Shown: one piece after another, positions 35,841-45,909 of the stretch
Layout: each line of letters starts with the position of its first letter
Numbering within the stretch: position 1 is the stretch's first letter
Assembly: GCA_036397065.1 (NCBI GenBank)
Contig: DASWJP010000099.1
Coordinates: 1 to 64,000, forward strand
Length of the DNA stretch: 64,000 nt
Direction of reading: 5' to 3'
Source: JAJFGI01 sp036397065
GTDB taxonomy: Bacteria > Pseudomonadota > Alphaproteobacteria > Kiloniellales > J153
Notes under the pieces: generated by a model
Told to the model about the DNA's origin: nothing
Database searches by the model: none
The model's input: the letters and a program-made list of their open reading frames with translations, nothing else
Translations under genes and position numbers: made by a program

Positions 35841-36461
35841 GTGTTGTCCCGGTTACGTGCCATGGTCAGTGTGTTGGCAGTCGCCGCCGCAGTCGGGCTC
35901 GCCGGTCCGGTGCAGGCGGCAACCACCAGCCCTTCGGACGTGGTTGCCCGGCTCAACGATACCGTGCTGTCCGTGATGCAGGACGCCAAGCCGCTTGGCT
36001 TTCAGGGACGATTCGATCGCCTGGCCCCGGAATTGCTCGGCGCCTTCAACTTTCATGTGATGGCCAGCATCGCCGTCGGCAAATACTGGACCGGGTTGGA
36101 TACGGCGCAACGCCGGCGCCTGATCGACGTATTCGGCCGGACCAGCATCGCCACCTACGCGGAACGCTTCGACGGCTATGGCGGCGAGCATTTCGAGGTC
36201 GTGGAGGAAACACAAGGCCCGCGCGATTCCGTTCTGGTGCGCAACAAGTTGATCAAGACCGATGGCGACAGCGTGGAGATAAATTATTTGCTGCGCGAAT
36301 ACGATGGGCGCTGGCGCGTCGTCGACGTGTTCCTGGACGCCAAGTACAGCGAGATGGCGTTGAAACGCTCGGAATACACGTCGGTCATCTCCAACCAGGG
36401 ATTCGACACTCTGATTCAAAGCCTGGAAGACAAGCTGGAGCAGATGTCCGAGCGGCAGTAA
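35841..36461 (+). CDS. hpnM: hopanoid biosynthesis-associated transport protein HpnM (MlaC-like)
   Basis: 206 residues from GTG 35841, backed by a strong AAGGAGGG seven bases upstream. A Sec signal (LSRLRAMVSVLAVAAAVGLAGPVQA) precedes an MlaC/Ttg2D-type lipid-binding domain with FDRLAPELLGAFNFHVMASIAVG and the DVFLDAKYSEMALKRSEY strand. HpnM is a periplasmic carrier thought to move hopanoids to the outer membrane. It is divergent from the nucleotidyltransferase/hpnA operon. A start nine codons upstream would skip the ribosome site. Confidence 0.88.
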   Translation: MLSRLRAMVSVLAVAAAVGLAGPVQAATTSPSDVVARLNDTVLSVMQDAKPLGFQGRFDRLAPELLGAFNFHVMASIAVGKYWTGLDTAQRRRLIDVFGRTSIATYAERFDGYGGEHFEVVEETQGPRDSVLVRNKLIKTDGDSVEINYLLREYDGRWRVVDVFLDAKYSEMALKRSEYTSVISNQGFDTLIQSLEDKLEQMSERQ

Positions 36462-36505
36462 GGCCGGAGGCGGCACTCAATCCCGCAAGCCGTCGAGATC
36501 CCGGC

Positions 36506-37693
36506 TCAGATCGCGCCCAGCGCCTGGGCCAGATCCTCCTTCAGATCCTCCACATCCTCCAGGCCGACGGAAATGCGGAGCAATCCGTCGGTGATGCCCA
36601 GGACCGCCCGCTCCTCCGGCTTCAGCCGCTGATGCGTGGTGGTCGCCGGATGGGTGACCAGGCTCTTCGAGTCGCCCAGATTGTTGGAGATGTCGATCAG
36701 CTTCAGCGCCCGCAGGACGCGAAAGGCACCGGCTTTGCCGCCGTCCAGCTCGACGGTGACGATGCTGCCGGCCCCGCTCATCTGCCGGCGCGCCAGCTCT
36801 GCCTGGGGATGACTGTCCAGGCCGGGATAGAGCACTTGGCGAACGCCCGGCCGGCCCTCCAGAAAACGGGCCAGCTCCCCGGCATTGATCACATGTCGCG
36901 CCAGGCGCAGTTCAAGGGTTTCCAGCCCCTTCAACAGCACCCAGGCATTGAACGGACTCATCGCCGGCCCGGTGTGGCGCAGGAAGGATTGCAAATGATC
37001 GTCGATGAAGCTTTGCGCGCACAGAATGGCCCCGCCCAGGGTCCGCCCCTGGCCGTCCATGTGCTTGGTGGCCGAGTAGACCACGATGTCGGCGCCCAAG
37101 GTCAGCGGCTGTTGCAGCAACGGCGAGGCAAAAACGTTGTCGACAATTAACCGCGCGCCCGCCGCCCGGGTCAGCTTGGCCAGGGCCGCCAGATCGATGA
37201 TCTCCAAGTTCGGATTGGACGGCGATTCGACGAAGACACATGCGGCGCCGTCCGCCAATGCGGCTTTCCAGGCGCCCATGTCGCGGCCATCTACCATTTC
37301 GGTCCGGATGCCATAGCGCGGCAGGATCTCGGCGATGATGTACTGGCACGAGCCGAACAGGGCGCGCGAGGCCACCACCCGGTCGCCGGCCTTCACCTGG
37401 CACATGATGGAGGCGAACACCGCCGCCATGCCGCTGGCCGTGGCCCGGCACGCCTCGGCTCCCTCGAGCAGGCGCAGGCGTTCCTCGAACATGGAGACGG
37501 TGGGATTGGCATAGCGCGAGTAGACGTAGCGATCGCTCTCGCCCTTGAAGGCCGCCTCCGCCTCCTCCGGCGTGCTATAGACATAGCCGGAGGTCAGGTA
37601 GAGGGCTTCGCTGGTTTCATCGAAGGCGCTGCGGGCAAGTCCGCCGCGCACCAGATTGGTCTGCGCCCGATAAGTGGGTTTGTCCCGCGCCAT
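36506..37693 (-). CDS. metZ: O-succinylhomoserine sulfhydrylase
   Basis: 395 residues, a Cys/Met-metabolism PLP enzyme. The PLP lysine is in YSATKHMDGQGR; SRYANPTVSMFE and the NNLGDSKSLVTHPATTTHQRL region are intact. It makes homocysteine from O-succinylhomoserine and sulfide. It lies nine bases after the rhodanese gene, a common alphaproteobacterial pair that may supply sulfur. I found no SAM riboswitch upstream. Confidence 0.93.
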   Translation of the reverse strand: MARDKPTYRAQTNLVRGGLARSAFDETSEALYLTSGYVYSTPEEAEAAFKGESDRYVYSRYANPTVSMFEERLRLLEGAEACRATASGMAAVFASIMCQVKAGDRVVASRALFGSCQYIIAEILPRYGIRTEMVDGRDMGAWKAALADGAACVFVESPSNPNLEIIDLAALAKLTRAAGARLIVDNVFASPLLQQPLTLGADIVVYSATKHMDGQGRTLGGAILCAQSFIDDHLQSFLRHTGPAMSPFNAWVLLKGLETLELRLARHVINAGELARFLEGRPGVRQVLYPGLDSHPQAELARRQMSGAGSIVTVELDGGKAGAFRVLRALKLIDISNNLGDSKSLVTHPATTTHQRLKPEERAVLGITDGLLRISVGLEDVEDLKEDLAQALGAI

Positions 37694-37702
37694 GTCCCGG
37701 CC

Positions 37703-38125
37703 CTAGTTCTGCGACCAGGGCAAGCCGGCGGCCTTCCAGCCATCCGCCAAGCCGCGGTGACCGCTCTCGTCATGCGGCCCCTCGAAACCGCCGGCCACGT
37801 TGTAACAGGTGCGGTAGCCGCGCCCGGTCAGCTCGATGGCGGCGGAGCGCGACCGCGCACCGGACCGGCATAACAGCAGCACCGTCTGTTCCGGCTTGAC
37901 CCCGGCGTTGGCAACCTGGGCCACGAAGTCGGCGTTCTTCGCCATGCCCGGATAGAACTGCCAACACGCCAGCACGGTCCGTTTGCCCAGGGTGGACAGG
38001 TCGGGCACGCCGACAAACTGCCACTCCGCCTCGCTGCGCACATCGACAAGCACCGCCTGCGGATCGCTTTGCAGCTTCTCCCAGGCTTCGCGCGACGTGA
38101 TATCGCCGGCATAGCTTTGACTCAT
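37703..38125 (-). CDS. rhodanese-like sulfurtransferase
   Basis: 140 residues, a single rhodanese domain with substrate loop LLLCRSGARSRSAA (active-site Cys) and a WQFYPGM insertion. GGGAGG upstream marks the ATG at 38125. Such small rhodaneses carry persulfide sulfur; the direct lead into metZ suggests delivery of reduced sulfur to homocysteine synthesis. Same operon as metZ. Confidence 0.88.
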   Translation of the reverse strand: MSQSYAGDITSREAWEKLQSDPQAVLVDVRSEAEWQFVGVPDLSTLGKRTVLACWQFYPGMAKNADFVAQVANAGVKPEQTVLLLCRSGARSRSAAIELTGRGYRTCYNVAGGFEGPHDESGHRGLADGWKAAGLPWSQN

Positions 38126-38178
38126 TCAAACCTCCCCGCCGCACGTCAGCGCCATAAGGCCCACGCGCGGCACTCGCA

Positions 38179-38895
38179 TCACTTCAGGCGGCAGCGCTCA
38201 CCCGTCACCTGAACGAAACCCTGTTCGCCCATCGTCGCCGTGAACCGATGCTCTTCATCGCCGATCACCACCGAGGTATGCAAGGGCAGCTTGCCGGTCA
38301 CTTCCGCCACCTTGCCCCCGATCTGGGTCAGGATCAATTTGATCGGCTGCGCCGGGTCGAACCAGGCTTCGGCCTTGCCCTGCGCATTGGTGGCGGATTC
38401 ACCGCGGGCCGTGACCGTAATTCTGTTATCGGCGAAGTTTATGGAATCGTTGGTCCCCGAGAACAAGAGCGTCTGAACCATGAAACGCTTGCTGACCGGC
38501 CGTTCCGGACAGTTGGGGGTGTTGACCGCGGCGCCGATGAGGAACTGCAGACGCTCAACCTCCACCCCGGTGTCGAGCTTTTCGCGGACCAGCACCAGCA
38601 GATCCGCCACCGGCCCGCTGGGTATGCCTTTTTGCGCCTCTCGCAGGCGTTCCTCAACCACCATCACATTGGCCTGCAAGTCCGTGTTGTGCTGTTGCAG
38701 GGCACCCAGCCGCGTTGAAAGCGCGTCGATCTGCGCCTGCAGTTCCGTCAGCCGGTGCACTTCCTGGGACGAGCCAACCTCATAGGCAAAACCAGCGGCG
38801 CCAACCACGGCGCCGATCACCAGGACCCAGCGAATGGTGGCCCACCGGACCCGCCGCCGCCGGCGCAACTGGGTATCGTACAGGCCAAGGGTCAT
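38179..38895 (-). CDS. single-span membrane protein with coiled coil, function unknown
   Basis: 238 residues. A basic N-terminus (RRRRRVRW) leads to one TM helix at about residues 22-40, then a leucine-rich coiled-coil stretch (about 47-90), and a C-terminal beta-rich domain of about 130 residues likely in the periplasm. No known family is recognised. It reads the same way as the rhodanese/metZ pair and lies 53 bases upstream of it. Confidence 0.6.
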   Translation of the reverse strand: MTLGLYDTQLRRRRRVRWATIRWVLVIGAVVGAAGFAYEVGSSQEVHRLTELQAQIDALSTRLGALQQHNTDLQANVMVVEERLREAQKGIPSGPVADLLVLVREKLDTGVEVERLQFLIGAAVNTPNCPERPVSKRFMVQTLLFSGTNDSINFADNRITVTARGESATNAQGKAEAWFDPAQPIKLILTQIGGKVAEVTGKLPLHTSVVIGDEEHRFTATMGEQGFVQVTGERCRLK

Positions 38896-39015
38896 CCGCG
38901 TCTCCGTGGTTCCGTCCGGGGTGTCAGCCTAGTCATGCGCCCACGCTGTGCAAGTGGATTGCGTGCCCCCGGCTTGGCAAGGCGCCGCGCCCCGCGATAT
39001 AACAGTTTCAAGATC

Positions 39016-39618
39016 ATGAGCAAGCATCGGCATACGGAACCGCCGTCTGAGCTGGTCCTGCGCGTCAAGGCACTGGAATCACTTCTGGTGGAGAAGGGGC
39101 TGGTGGATCCGGCGGCCCTTGATGTGCTGATCGATACCTATGAGAACAAGGTCGGTCCGCGCAATGGGGCCCGGGTGGTCGCCCGGGCCTGGACCGACCC
39201 GGCCTATAAGGCCCGCCTCCTCTCCGATGCCAGCGACGCCATCGCCGAGTTCGGCTTCACCGGCCGCCAGGGCGAAGACATGGTGGTGCTGGAAAACACC
39301 GCCAAGGTCCACAACCTCACGGTCTGCACCCTCTGTTCCTGCTATCCGTGGCCGGTCCTGGGCCTGCCTCCGGTCTGGTACAAGTCCGCGCCCTACCGGT
39401 CGCGCGCCGTGCGCGATCCGCGCGCTGTGTTGCGCGAGTTCGGCCTGGAGCTGCCCGAGGACGTCGAGATTCGCGTCTGGGACAGCACCGCCGAACTGCG
39501 CTATCTGGTCCTGCCGGAACGCCCGGCGGGTACGGAACAGCTCGGTGAGGAGGCGCTTGCCGCCCTGGTCACCCGCGATGCGATGATCGGTGTCGCGAAG
39601 GTCGCGGGGCCGGCATGA
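39016..39618 (+). CDS. nthA: nitrile hydratase-type alpha subunit (cobalt type)
   Basis: 200 residues from ATG 39016. The active-site claw is VCTLCSC: Cys104, Cys107, Ser108, Cys109. The CTLCSC form is that of cobalt enzymes; iron nitrile hydratases have CSLCSC. KVHNLTVCTLCSCYPWPVLGLPPVWYKS and AVRDPRAVLREFGLELPEDV follow as in the family. Nitrile hydratases turn nitriles to amides in the cytosol; thiocyanate hydrolase shares this subunit. Its stop overlaps the next gene by four bases (ATGA). The frame is open further upstream but is not protein-like there. Confidence 0.93.
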   Translation: MSKHRHTEPPSELVLRVKALESLLVEKGLVDPAALDVLIDTYENKVGPRNGARVVARAWTDPAYKARLLSDASDAIAEFGFTGRQGEDMVVLENTAKVHNLTVCTLCSCYPWPVLGLPPVWYKSAPYRSRAVRDPRAVLREFGLELPEDVEIRVWDSTAELRYLVLPERPAGTEQLGEEALAALVTRDAMIGVAKVAGPA

Positions 39619-39926
39619 ATGGCGTCCACGATCTGGGCGGCATGGATGGCCACGGCCCCATCGCCTATGAGGTGGACGAGCCGGTTTTCCATGCCGAGTG
39701 GGAACGGCGGGTCTTTGCCATGACCATCGCCATGGGCTTCTATGGCGCCTGGAACATAGATTCCTCGCGTCACGCGCGCGAGCGCACACCGGCGGCCGAG
39801 TATCTGTCGTCCAGCTACTATGAAATCTGGCTCGGCGGCCTGGAACGGCTCTTGGACGAGAGCGGCCTGCTGCCCCGGGCCGAGACCGAGGCCCGGATCG
39901 CCGCCTTGCGCGCGCAGGCCGGCTGA
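39615..39926 (+). CDS. nitrile hydratase-type beta subunit, N-terminal half (separate gene)
   Basis: 103 residues beginning MNGVHDLGGMDGHGPI, the canonical nitrile hydratase beta start, and covering the N-terminal helical domain as far as AEYLSSSYYEIWLGGLERLL. The protein ends at RAQAG, where a normal beta subunit would continue into a linker. The C-terminal half is encoded as the next gene, whose ATG overlaps this stop (TGATG at 39924-39928). A single frameshift, natural or from sequencing, is the main alternative to a real split. Confidence 0.87.
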   Translation: MNGVHDLGGMDGHGPIAYEVDEPVFHAEWERRVFAMTIAMGFYGAWNIDSSRHARERTPAAEYLSSSYYEIWLGGLERLLDESGLLPRAETEARIAALRAQAG

Positions 39927-40276
39927 TGCCGGTCCTGACCGCCACCGACGCGCCAGCCCTATTGCGCAAGGGCGGTTCGGCACGCGTGGACGCCGATATT
40001 CCGGCCCGCTTCGCCCCCGGCGACCGGGTGGTGGTGCGCAACCTGAACCCGCGCGGCCATACCCGGGCCCCCCGCTATGTCCGGTGCAAGGCGGGGGTCA
40101 TCGACCGCGACCACGGCGTGTTCATCTTTCCCGACACCCATGCCCATGGACAAGGCAAGAACCCGCAACATGTCTATAGCGTCCGCTTCTCCGCCCGCGA
40201 TGTATGGGGCGACGAGGCCGCACCCCGCGACGCACTTTATGTCGATCTTTGGGATGATTATCTGGCGCCGGCATAG
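39926..40276 (+). CDS. nitrile hydratase-type beta subunit, C-terminal SH3-like half (separate gene)
   Basis: 116 residues starting MPVLTATDAPALLRKG, linker sequence, followed by the SH3-like core FAPGDRVVVRN, HTRAPRYVRCKAGVI, GVFIFPDTHAHG and YSVRFSARDVWGDEAAPRD to the end. With the previous 103 residues it makes a complete beta subunit of typical size (about 219). The separation resembles thiocyanate hydrolase, where beta and alpha subunits equal the N- and C-terminal halves of nitrile hydratase beta. No Shine-Dalgarno is visible; translation would be by coupling. Confidence 0.87.
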   Translation: MPVLTATDAPALLRKGGSARVDADIPARFAPGDRVVVRNLNPRGHTRAPRYVRCKAGVIDRDHGVFIFPDTHAHGQGKNPQHVYSVRFSARDVWGDEAAPRDALYVDLWDDYLAPA

Positions 40277-40300
40277 GTCCGCTGGTCAGCGGCGCCGGTC

Positions 40301-40663
40301 ATGACCGGGTCTGCCCTGCCGCCCCTGGCCGGCCAGCCGCGCGATGACACCGGGCCGGTTTTCCGCGAGCCCTGGGAGGCGCAAGCCTTTGCCATGACCC
40401 TGAAGCTGCACGAGGGTGGCTGGTTCACTTGGCCGGAATGGGCCGCCGCCCTGGCGGGCGAGATCGCCGCCGCCAAGGCCCGCGGCGAGCCGGATTCGGG
40501 CGACACCTACTACCACCATTGGCTGGCGGCGCTGGAAAAGATGGTGGCCGCCAAGACCCTGATCCGGGAGGCCGATTTGCGGGAACGCCGGGACGCCTGG
40601 GCGGCGGCGGCGCGCGCTACGCCGCACGGCCGGCCGATCGTCCTGCCGCCAACCGGCGATTAG
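40301..40663 (+). CDS. nitrile hydratase accessory/activator protein
   Basis: 120 residues resembling the N-terminal half of the beta subunit (PVFREPWEAQAFAMTLKLHEGG, FTWPEWAAALAGEI, DTYYHHWLAALEKM). Small proteins of this kind act as activators that help put cobalt into the alpha subunit. It follows the beta C-half by 24 bases, so the operon is alpha, beta-N, beta-C, activator. No amidase or aldoxime dehydratase gene lies near it. Confidence 0.85.
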   Translation: MTGSALPPLAGQPRDDTGPVFREPWEAQAFAMTLKLHEGGWFTWPEWAAALAGEIAAAKARGEPDSGDTYYHHWLAALEKMVAAKTLIREADLRERRDAWAAAARATPHGRPIVLPPTGD

Positions 40664-40686
40664 GCCGGCTGCACGGAGGGTATGAG

Positions 40687-40732
40687 CTAGATGTTCAGTC
40701 CCGGCATTTGATGGAGAGGATCAAACATCTAG
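40687..40732. repeat. long inverted repeat between the nitrile hydratase and hydrolase genes
   Basis: Arms CTAGATGTT (40687-40695) and AACATCTAG (40724-40732) are perfect complements, and a second hairpin TTTGAT-7-ATCAAA sits inside (40707-40725). The structure lies between the convergent genes ending at 40663 and 40739. There is no T-run, so it would act as a bidirectional Rho-type or stabilising 3' structure rather than a textbook terminator. Confidence 0.55.
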
Positions 40733-40738
40733 GTTCGG

Positions 40739-41455
40739 TTAGTTGCCGGATGTCTGGCTGGCCACTTGATAGCCCTGGCCCAGCTTGGCCTGGTAGAAGA
40801 TGTGGCGGCCGATCGTGCGGCCCTGAACGAAGTCGTTGCGCCAGGCCGGGCTGACATAGTCGGCGTGGTACCACAGGGCTCCCTCGGTCGGGTCGTCGGT
40901 CTGCCCCCAGTAGATGGCCAGGGCCAGCTCGCTGCTGTGCTGCCAATCCCGCCGATTGCGCGGGGTGTCGCTGCGCCCATCGCACCACCAGCTGAACTGG
41001 CAGCGATGGCGCCGGATCTCGCCGCCTTGCTGAACCACCTCGCAAACCGTGCTTGGGAAACGGCCGCTGAGGACCCGGTTCAACACCACGTGGCCGACGG
41101 CCAGCTTGCCCTCGTCGGGTTCGCCACGCGCCTCGTGGTAAATGTTCAGGGCCAGACAGGCGATCTCATCGCGGGGATCACCCAGGGTCGGGCGGCGAAA
41201 CGCCAGCCGCTCGCTCTTTTCGGTTTCGAGAAGGGACCAGAAACTGCTGCGCTTGGCCTCGACGGCCACCACTTCGCGCTTGGTCCCCTCAGTGGCCACC
41301 CAGCGGCCGATGAGGCCGGCACCGTTATTGGCCTGGCCGGCCCATGCGGAACCGCTGAGGTAAATGGCATAGCCAAGCAGGCCAGCCCAAATGGCGATTC
41401 GCAGGTACCGCCGATCTCCTCGTACGCCGCGACTTCTGGCGACTGTGTTGATCAT
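40739..41455 (-). CDS. cell wall hydrolase (SleB/Hydrolase_2 family)
   Basis: 238 residues. An N-terminal hydrophobic segment (IAIWAGLLGYAIYLSGSAWA) works as signal or anchor. The catalytic domain, from about residue 98, has CLALNIYHEARGE (acid Glu), KLAVGHVVLNRVLSGRFPSTVCEVV, CQFSWWCDGRSD and ALWYHADYVSPAW, the SleB/CwlJ-type pattern for peptidoglycan cleavage. Its start faces uvrB across an AT-rich gap. It converges on the nitrile hydratase operon. Confidence 0.87.
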   Translation of the reverse strand: MINTVARSRGVRGDRRYLRIAIWAGLLGYAIYLSGSAWAGQANNGAGLIGRWVATEGTKREVVAVEAKRSSFWSLLETEKSERLAFRRPTLGDPRDEIACLALNIYHEARGEPDEGKLAVGHVVLNRVLSGRFPSTVCEVVQQGGEIRRHRCQFSWWCDGRSDTPRNRRDWQHSSELALAIYWGQTDDPTEGALWYHADYVSPAWRNDFVQGRTIGRHIFYQAKLGQGYQVASQTSGN

Positions 41456-41865
41456 AGCCCTTCCCCATCACCCTGTGTGCGAGGCAGCACACCTTTTGGA
41501 CTTTACCCCCAGGTCCGTACGGTGCTCCCCAAAAGCCACCGCTACCTCGCGACGTTAGGAAGATATTTACAGGGCATTAACACGAATGTCAAAAGAAAAA
41601 GCGGCGTATTTTAAGTAAAATTAACTATATCTACAAAAACACATATATTATTTACCATTAAAATCATCAAATCACAGTTATTTACAAGAATACGCAGAAA
41701 TTATTGTCGAACAAAAAGTTATTATGTTAACCACGTGATAATCACCATGAAGTCGATTGGGCTTTATTATGGGATGATCTTGTGGCGGAGCCGGTGGGAA
41801 TTTCCGGTCCATTCTCTCTGGCCACACCCTGGCATGAACGGCCGGAAGCGGGCATATAGAGGGGC
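41456..41865. other. AT-rich intergenic island upstream of uvrB and the cell wall hydrolase gene
   Basis: About 410 bases between divergent starts, with roughly 41560-41790 clearly AT-rich beside the GC-rich genome. It holds AAGTTATTATGT (41716-41727), a GTTAACCA (41726-41733) and a palindrome GTGATAATCAC (41735-41745). AAGTTATTATGT and GTTAACCA recur at 58460-58486. The whole region probably carries both divergent promoters. I see no standard GTTC/GAAC alphaproteobacterial LexA box here. Confidence 0.5.
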
Positions 41866-44010
<2,145 letters not shown>

Positions 44011-44044
44011 ACGCCCGCCAACATACACAGGAGACTTGAACGAT

Positions 44045-44836
44045 ATGCTGGTCGAACAGATCTGGACCGCCAACACCTTCCGCAACTTCAACTACCTGAT
44101 CGCCTGTCCGGAGACAGGCGAGGCGCTGGCTATCGATCCGCTGGACCATAAAAAGTGCCTGGACGCCGCCAAGGCCAAGGGCTGGGAGATCACCCAGATT
44201 CTCAATACCCACGAGCACGAGGACCATATCGGCGGCAACCGGGCCGTGGCCGCGGCGACCGGCGCCAAGGTGCTGGCCCATCGCAACGCCAAGGGCAAGA
44301 TCCCGGACATGGCGCGCGGGCTTGGCGCCGGCGATGTGATCAAGATCGGCCGGACGGTGGAGCTGGAGGTCCTCGATACGCCCGGCCATACCATGAGCCA
44401 CGTGTGCCTGCAGGCGCACGGCGACGAGGCGGCGCTGTTTTGCGGCGATACTCTGTTCAACGCCGGGGCCGGCAACTGCCACCACGGCGGCCATCCGGCC
44501 GAGCTGTACCAGACCTTCGCCCGGCAGCTGGCCAAGTTGCCGGATGAGACCCGCGTCTATCCAGGGCACGACTATATCGCCAACAACCTGAAATTCACTT
44601 TGGACCGGGAGCCGGACAACAAGCGAGCCCCGGGCCTGCTGGCCGAGGTGGAAAACCAGGACCCGTCCCATCCCCTGGTCACCACCCTGGCCCTGGAGAA
44701 GGAGATCAACACCTTCTTCCGTCTGCACTCGCCAGGGGTCATCGCCCGCCTGCGCGAGGCGTTCCCGGACCTGCCGGATCAGCCGGACGAGAAAACCGTG
44801 TTTCTGCGCCTGCGCAAACTGCGGAACAGCTGGTAA
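44045..44836 (+). CDS. gloB: hydroxyacylglutathione hydrolase (glyoxalase II)
   Basis: 263 residues from ATG 44045, with AGGAGA about ten bases upstream. Metallo-beta-lactamase fold with THEHEDHIGG metal site, then GHTMSHV, FCGDTLF and the C-terminal glutathione-binding helix region. The PGHDYIANNLKF stretch is typical of glyoxalase II, which releases lactate and glutathione from lactoylglutathione. It ends just before an inverted repeat. Confidence 0.92.
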   Translation: MLVEQIWTANTFRNFNYLIACPETGEALAIDPLDHKKCLDAAKAKGWEITQILNTHEHEDHIGGNRAVAAATGAKVLAHRNAKGKIPDMARGLGAGDVIKIGRTVELEVLDTPGHTMSHVCLQAHGDEAALFCGDTLFNAGAGNCHHGGHPAELYQTFARQLAKLPDETRVYPGHDYIANNLKFTLDREPDNKRAPGLLAEVENQDPSHPLVTTLALEKEINTFFRLHSPGVIARLREAFPDLPDQPDEKTVFLRLRKLRNSW

Positions 44837-44839
44837 GCA

Positions 44840-44857
44840 TTAAGGTTAACACCTTAA
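44840..44857. repeat. short perfect inverted repeat after gloB
   Basis: TTAAGGT (44840-44846) and ACCTTAA (44851-44857) are complementary, with TAAC between. It sits four bases after the gloB stop and 84 bases before the lipoprotein start. No T-run follows. It may be an operator or a weak 3' hairpin. Confidence 0.4.
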
Positions 44858-44941
44858 GTCCGGCCGGCGGCCCTACACACTATCGAAAGCATCCTCTGCC
44901 ATCCTGGAGTCCTCCCTTTAGCTCATTAGGAGGGCATGGGG

Positions 44942-45382
44942 ATGCATGGGCTCGGTATGAATCGGATCGGCGGTTGCTGCGCGGCGGTGGGTTTGATGGC
45001 CACCCTCGGCGCATGCGCCCTGAGCGATCGGGCCGAGACCCTCTACCACCGCCAGCACCGGGTGGCCGCCGCCCTGGCCGAAACCATTGTCATCAATGAA
45101 ACGCGGGATCCGCTGTTGGCGGACTCCCTGTACGGCACCGAAACGGACCTGAACGAGGCTTGCGCCCCCTTGCGCCGCGCCGGTTATCTGCGCTTTCAAG
45201 ACGAGGAGATCGACAGCGCGCTGGAGTGGGAGATCGTCAACGCCCTGGATGGCTGCGCCGCGAAAACCGACCAGACCGAGACATTGCTGTGGCGGATCAG
45301 CCCTGAAATCACCGCCTTCTTCCTGCCGTCGCCATCGACGGTCACGACTCAAGCCTCACGATTGACCCGATCGCCGCGATAA
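44942..45382 (+). CDS. small putative lipoprotein, function unknown
   Basis: 146 residues from ATG 44942, which sits seven bases after TTAGGAGGG. The leader ends in LGAC (Cys25), a lipobox. The mature part is helical and acidic with four Cys residues; no family is recognised. Another ATG at 44936 is too close to the ribosome site. A CCTCC at 44911-44915 could pair with the GGAGG at 44929-44933 and cover it. Confidence 0.65.
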   Translation: MHGLGMNRIGGCCAAVGLMATLGACALSDRAETLYHRQHRVAAALAETIVINETRDPLLADSLYGTETDLNEACAPLRRAGYLRFQDEEIDSALEWEIVNALDGCAAKTDQTETLLWRISPEITAFFLPSPSTVTTQASRLTRSPR

Positions 45383-45486
45383 CGCTCTCGCGCGCCTCAA
45401 CCGCCGCCCAAGCCACCCAAGCCCTCTCGCGTCCGCGCATCCGGGACGCTATGCTGTCGGCCTCAACCCAGGGGAGACAGGTAACC

Positions 45487-45909
45487 ATGGCCGATGCCGA
45501 CACACCGGTAAAAGTCGTGAAATCCGATGAGGAGTGGCGGCGCCAGCTTACGCCCGAGCAATACCGGGTGGCGCGGCGCAAAGGCACCGAGCGCCCCTTC
45601 ACCGGCGAGTATAATGAATGCAAGACACCCGGCACCTATCGCTGCGTGTGCTGCGATCAGCCGCTGTTCGATGCCGCCGCCAAATTCGATTCCGGAACCG
45701 GCTGGCCCTCTTTCACGGCCCCGATCTCCGAGCACGCGGTGAAACAGGAGACCGACCAGACCCTGTGGATGGTGCGCACCGAGGTTCTGTGCGCGCGGTG
45801 CGATGCCCACCTCGGCCACGTCTTCGACGACGGGCCGGCGCCGACGGGCCAGCGGTTCTGCATGAACTCGGTCGCTCTCACGCTCAAGCCGGACGGCAGC
45901 GACTCCTGA
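45487..45909 (+). CDS. msrB: peptide-methionine (R)-S-oxide reductase
   Basis: 140 residues from ATG 45487. Zinc cysteines are in CVCC and CARC, the substrate-binding FDSGTGWPSF is present, and the catalytic Cys is in RFCMNSVAL. MsrB repairs R-methionine sulfoxide in oxidised proteins. GGGAGA lies about ten bases upstream. It stands alone between the lipoprotein and the antiporter. Confidence 0.95.
   Translation: MADADTPVKVVKSDEEWRRQLTPEQYRVARRKGTERPFTGEYNECKTPGTYRCVCCDQPLFDAAAKFDSGTGWPSFTAPISEHAVKQETDQTLWMVRTEVLCARCDAHLGHVFDDGPAPTGQRFCMNSVALTLKPDGSDS

Noticed and set aside
37694..38180. SAM-II-type riboswitch upstream of metZ/rhodanese
   Set aside because: I could not find the expected pseudoknot sequence pattern in the short leader.
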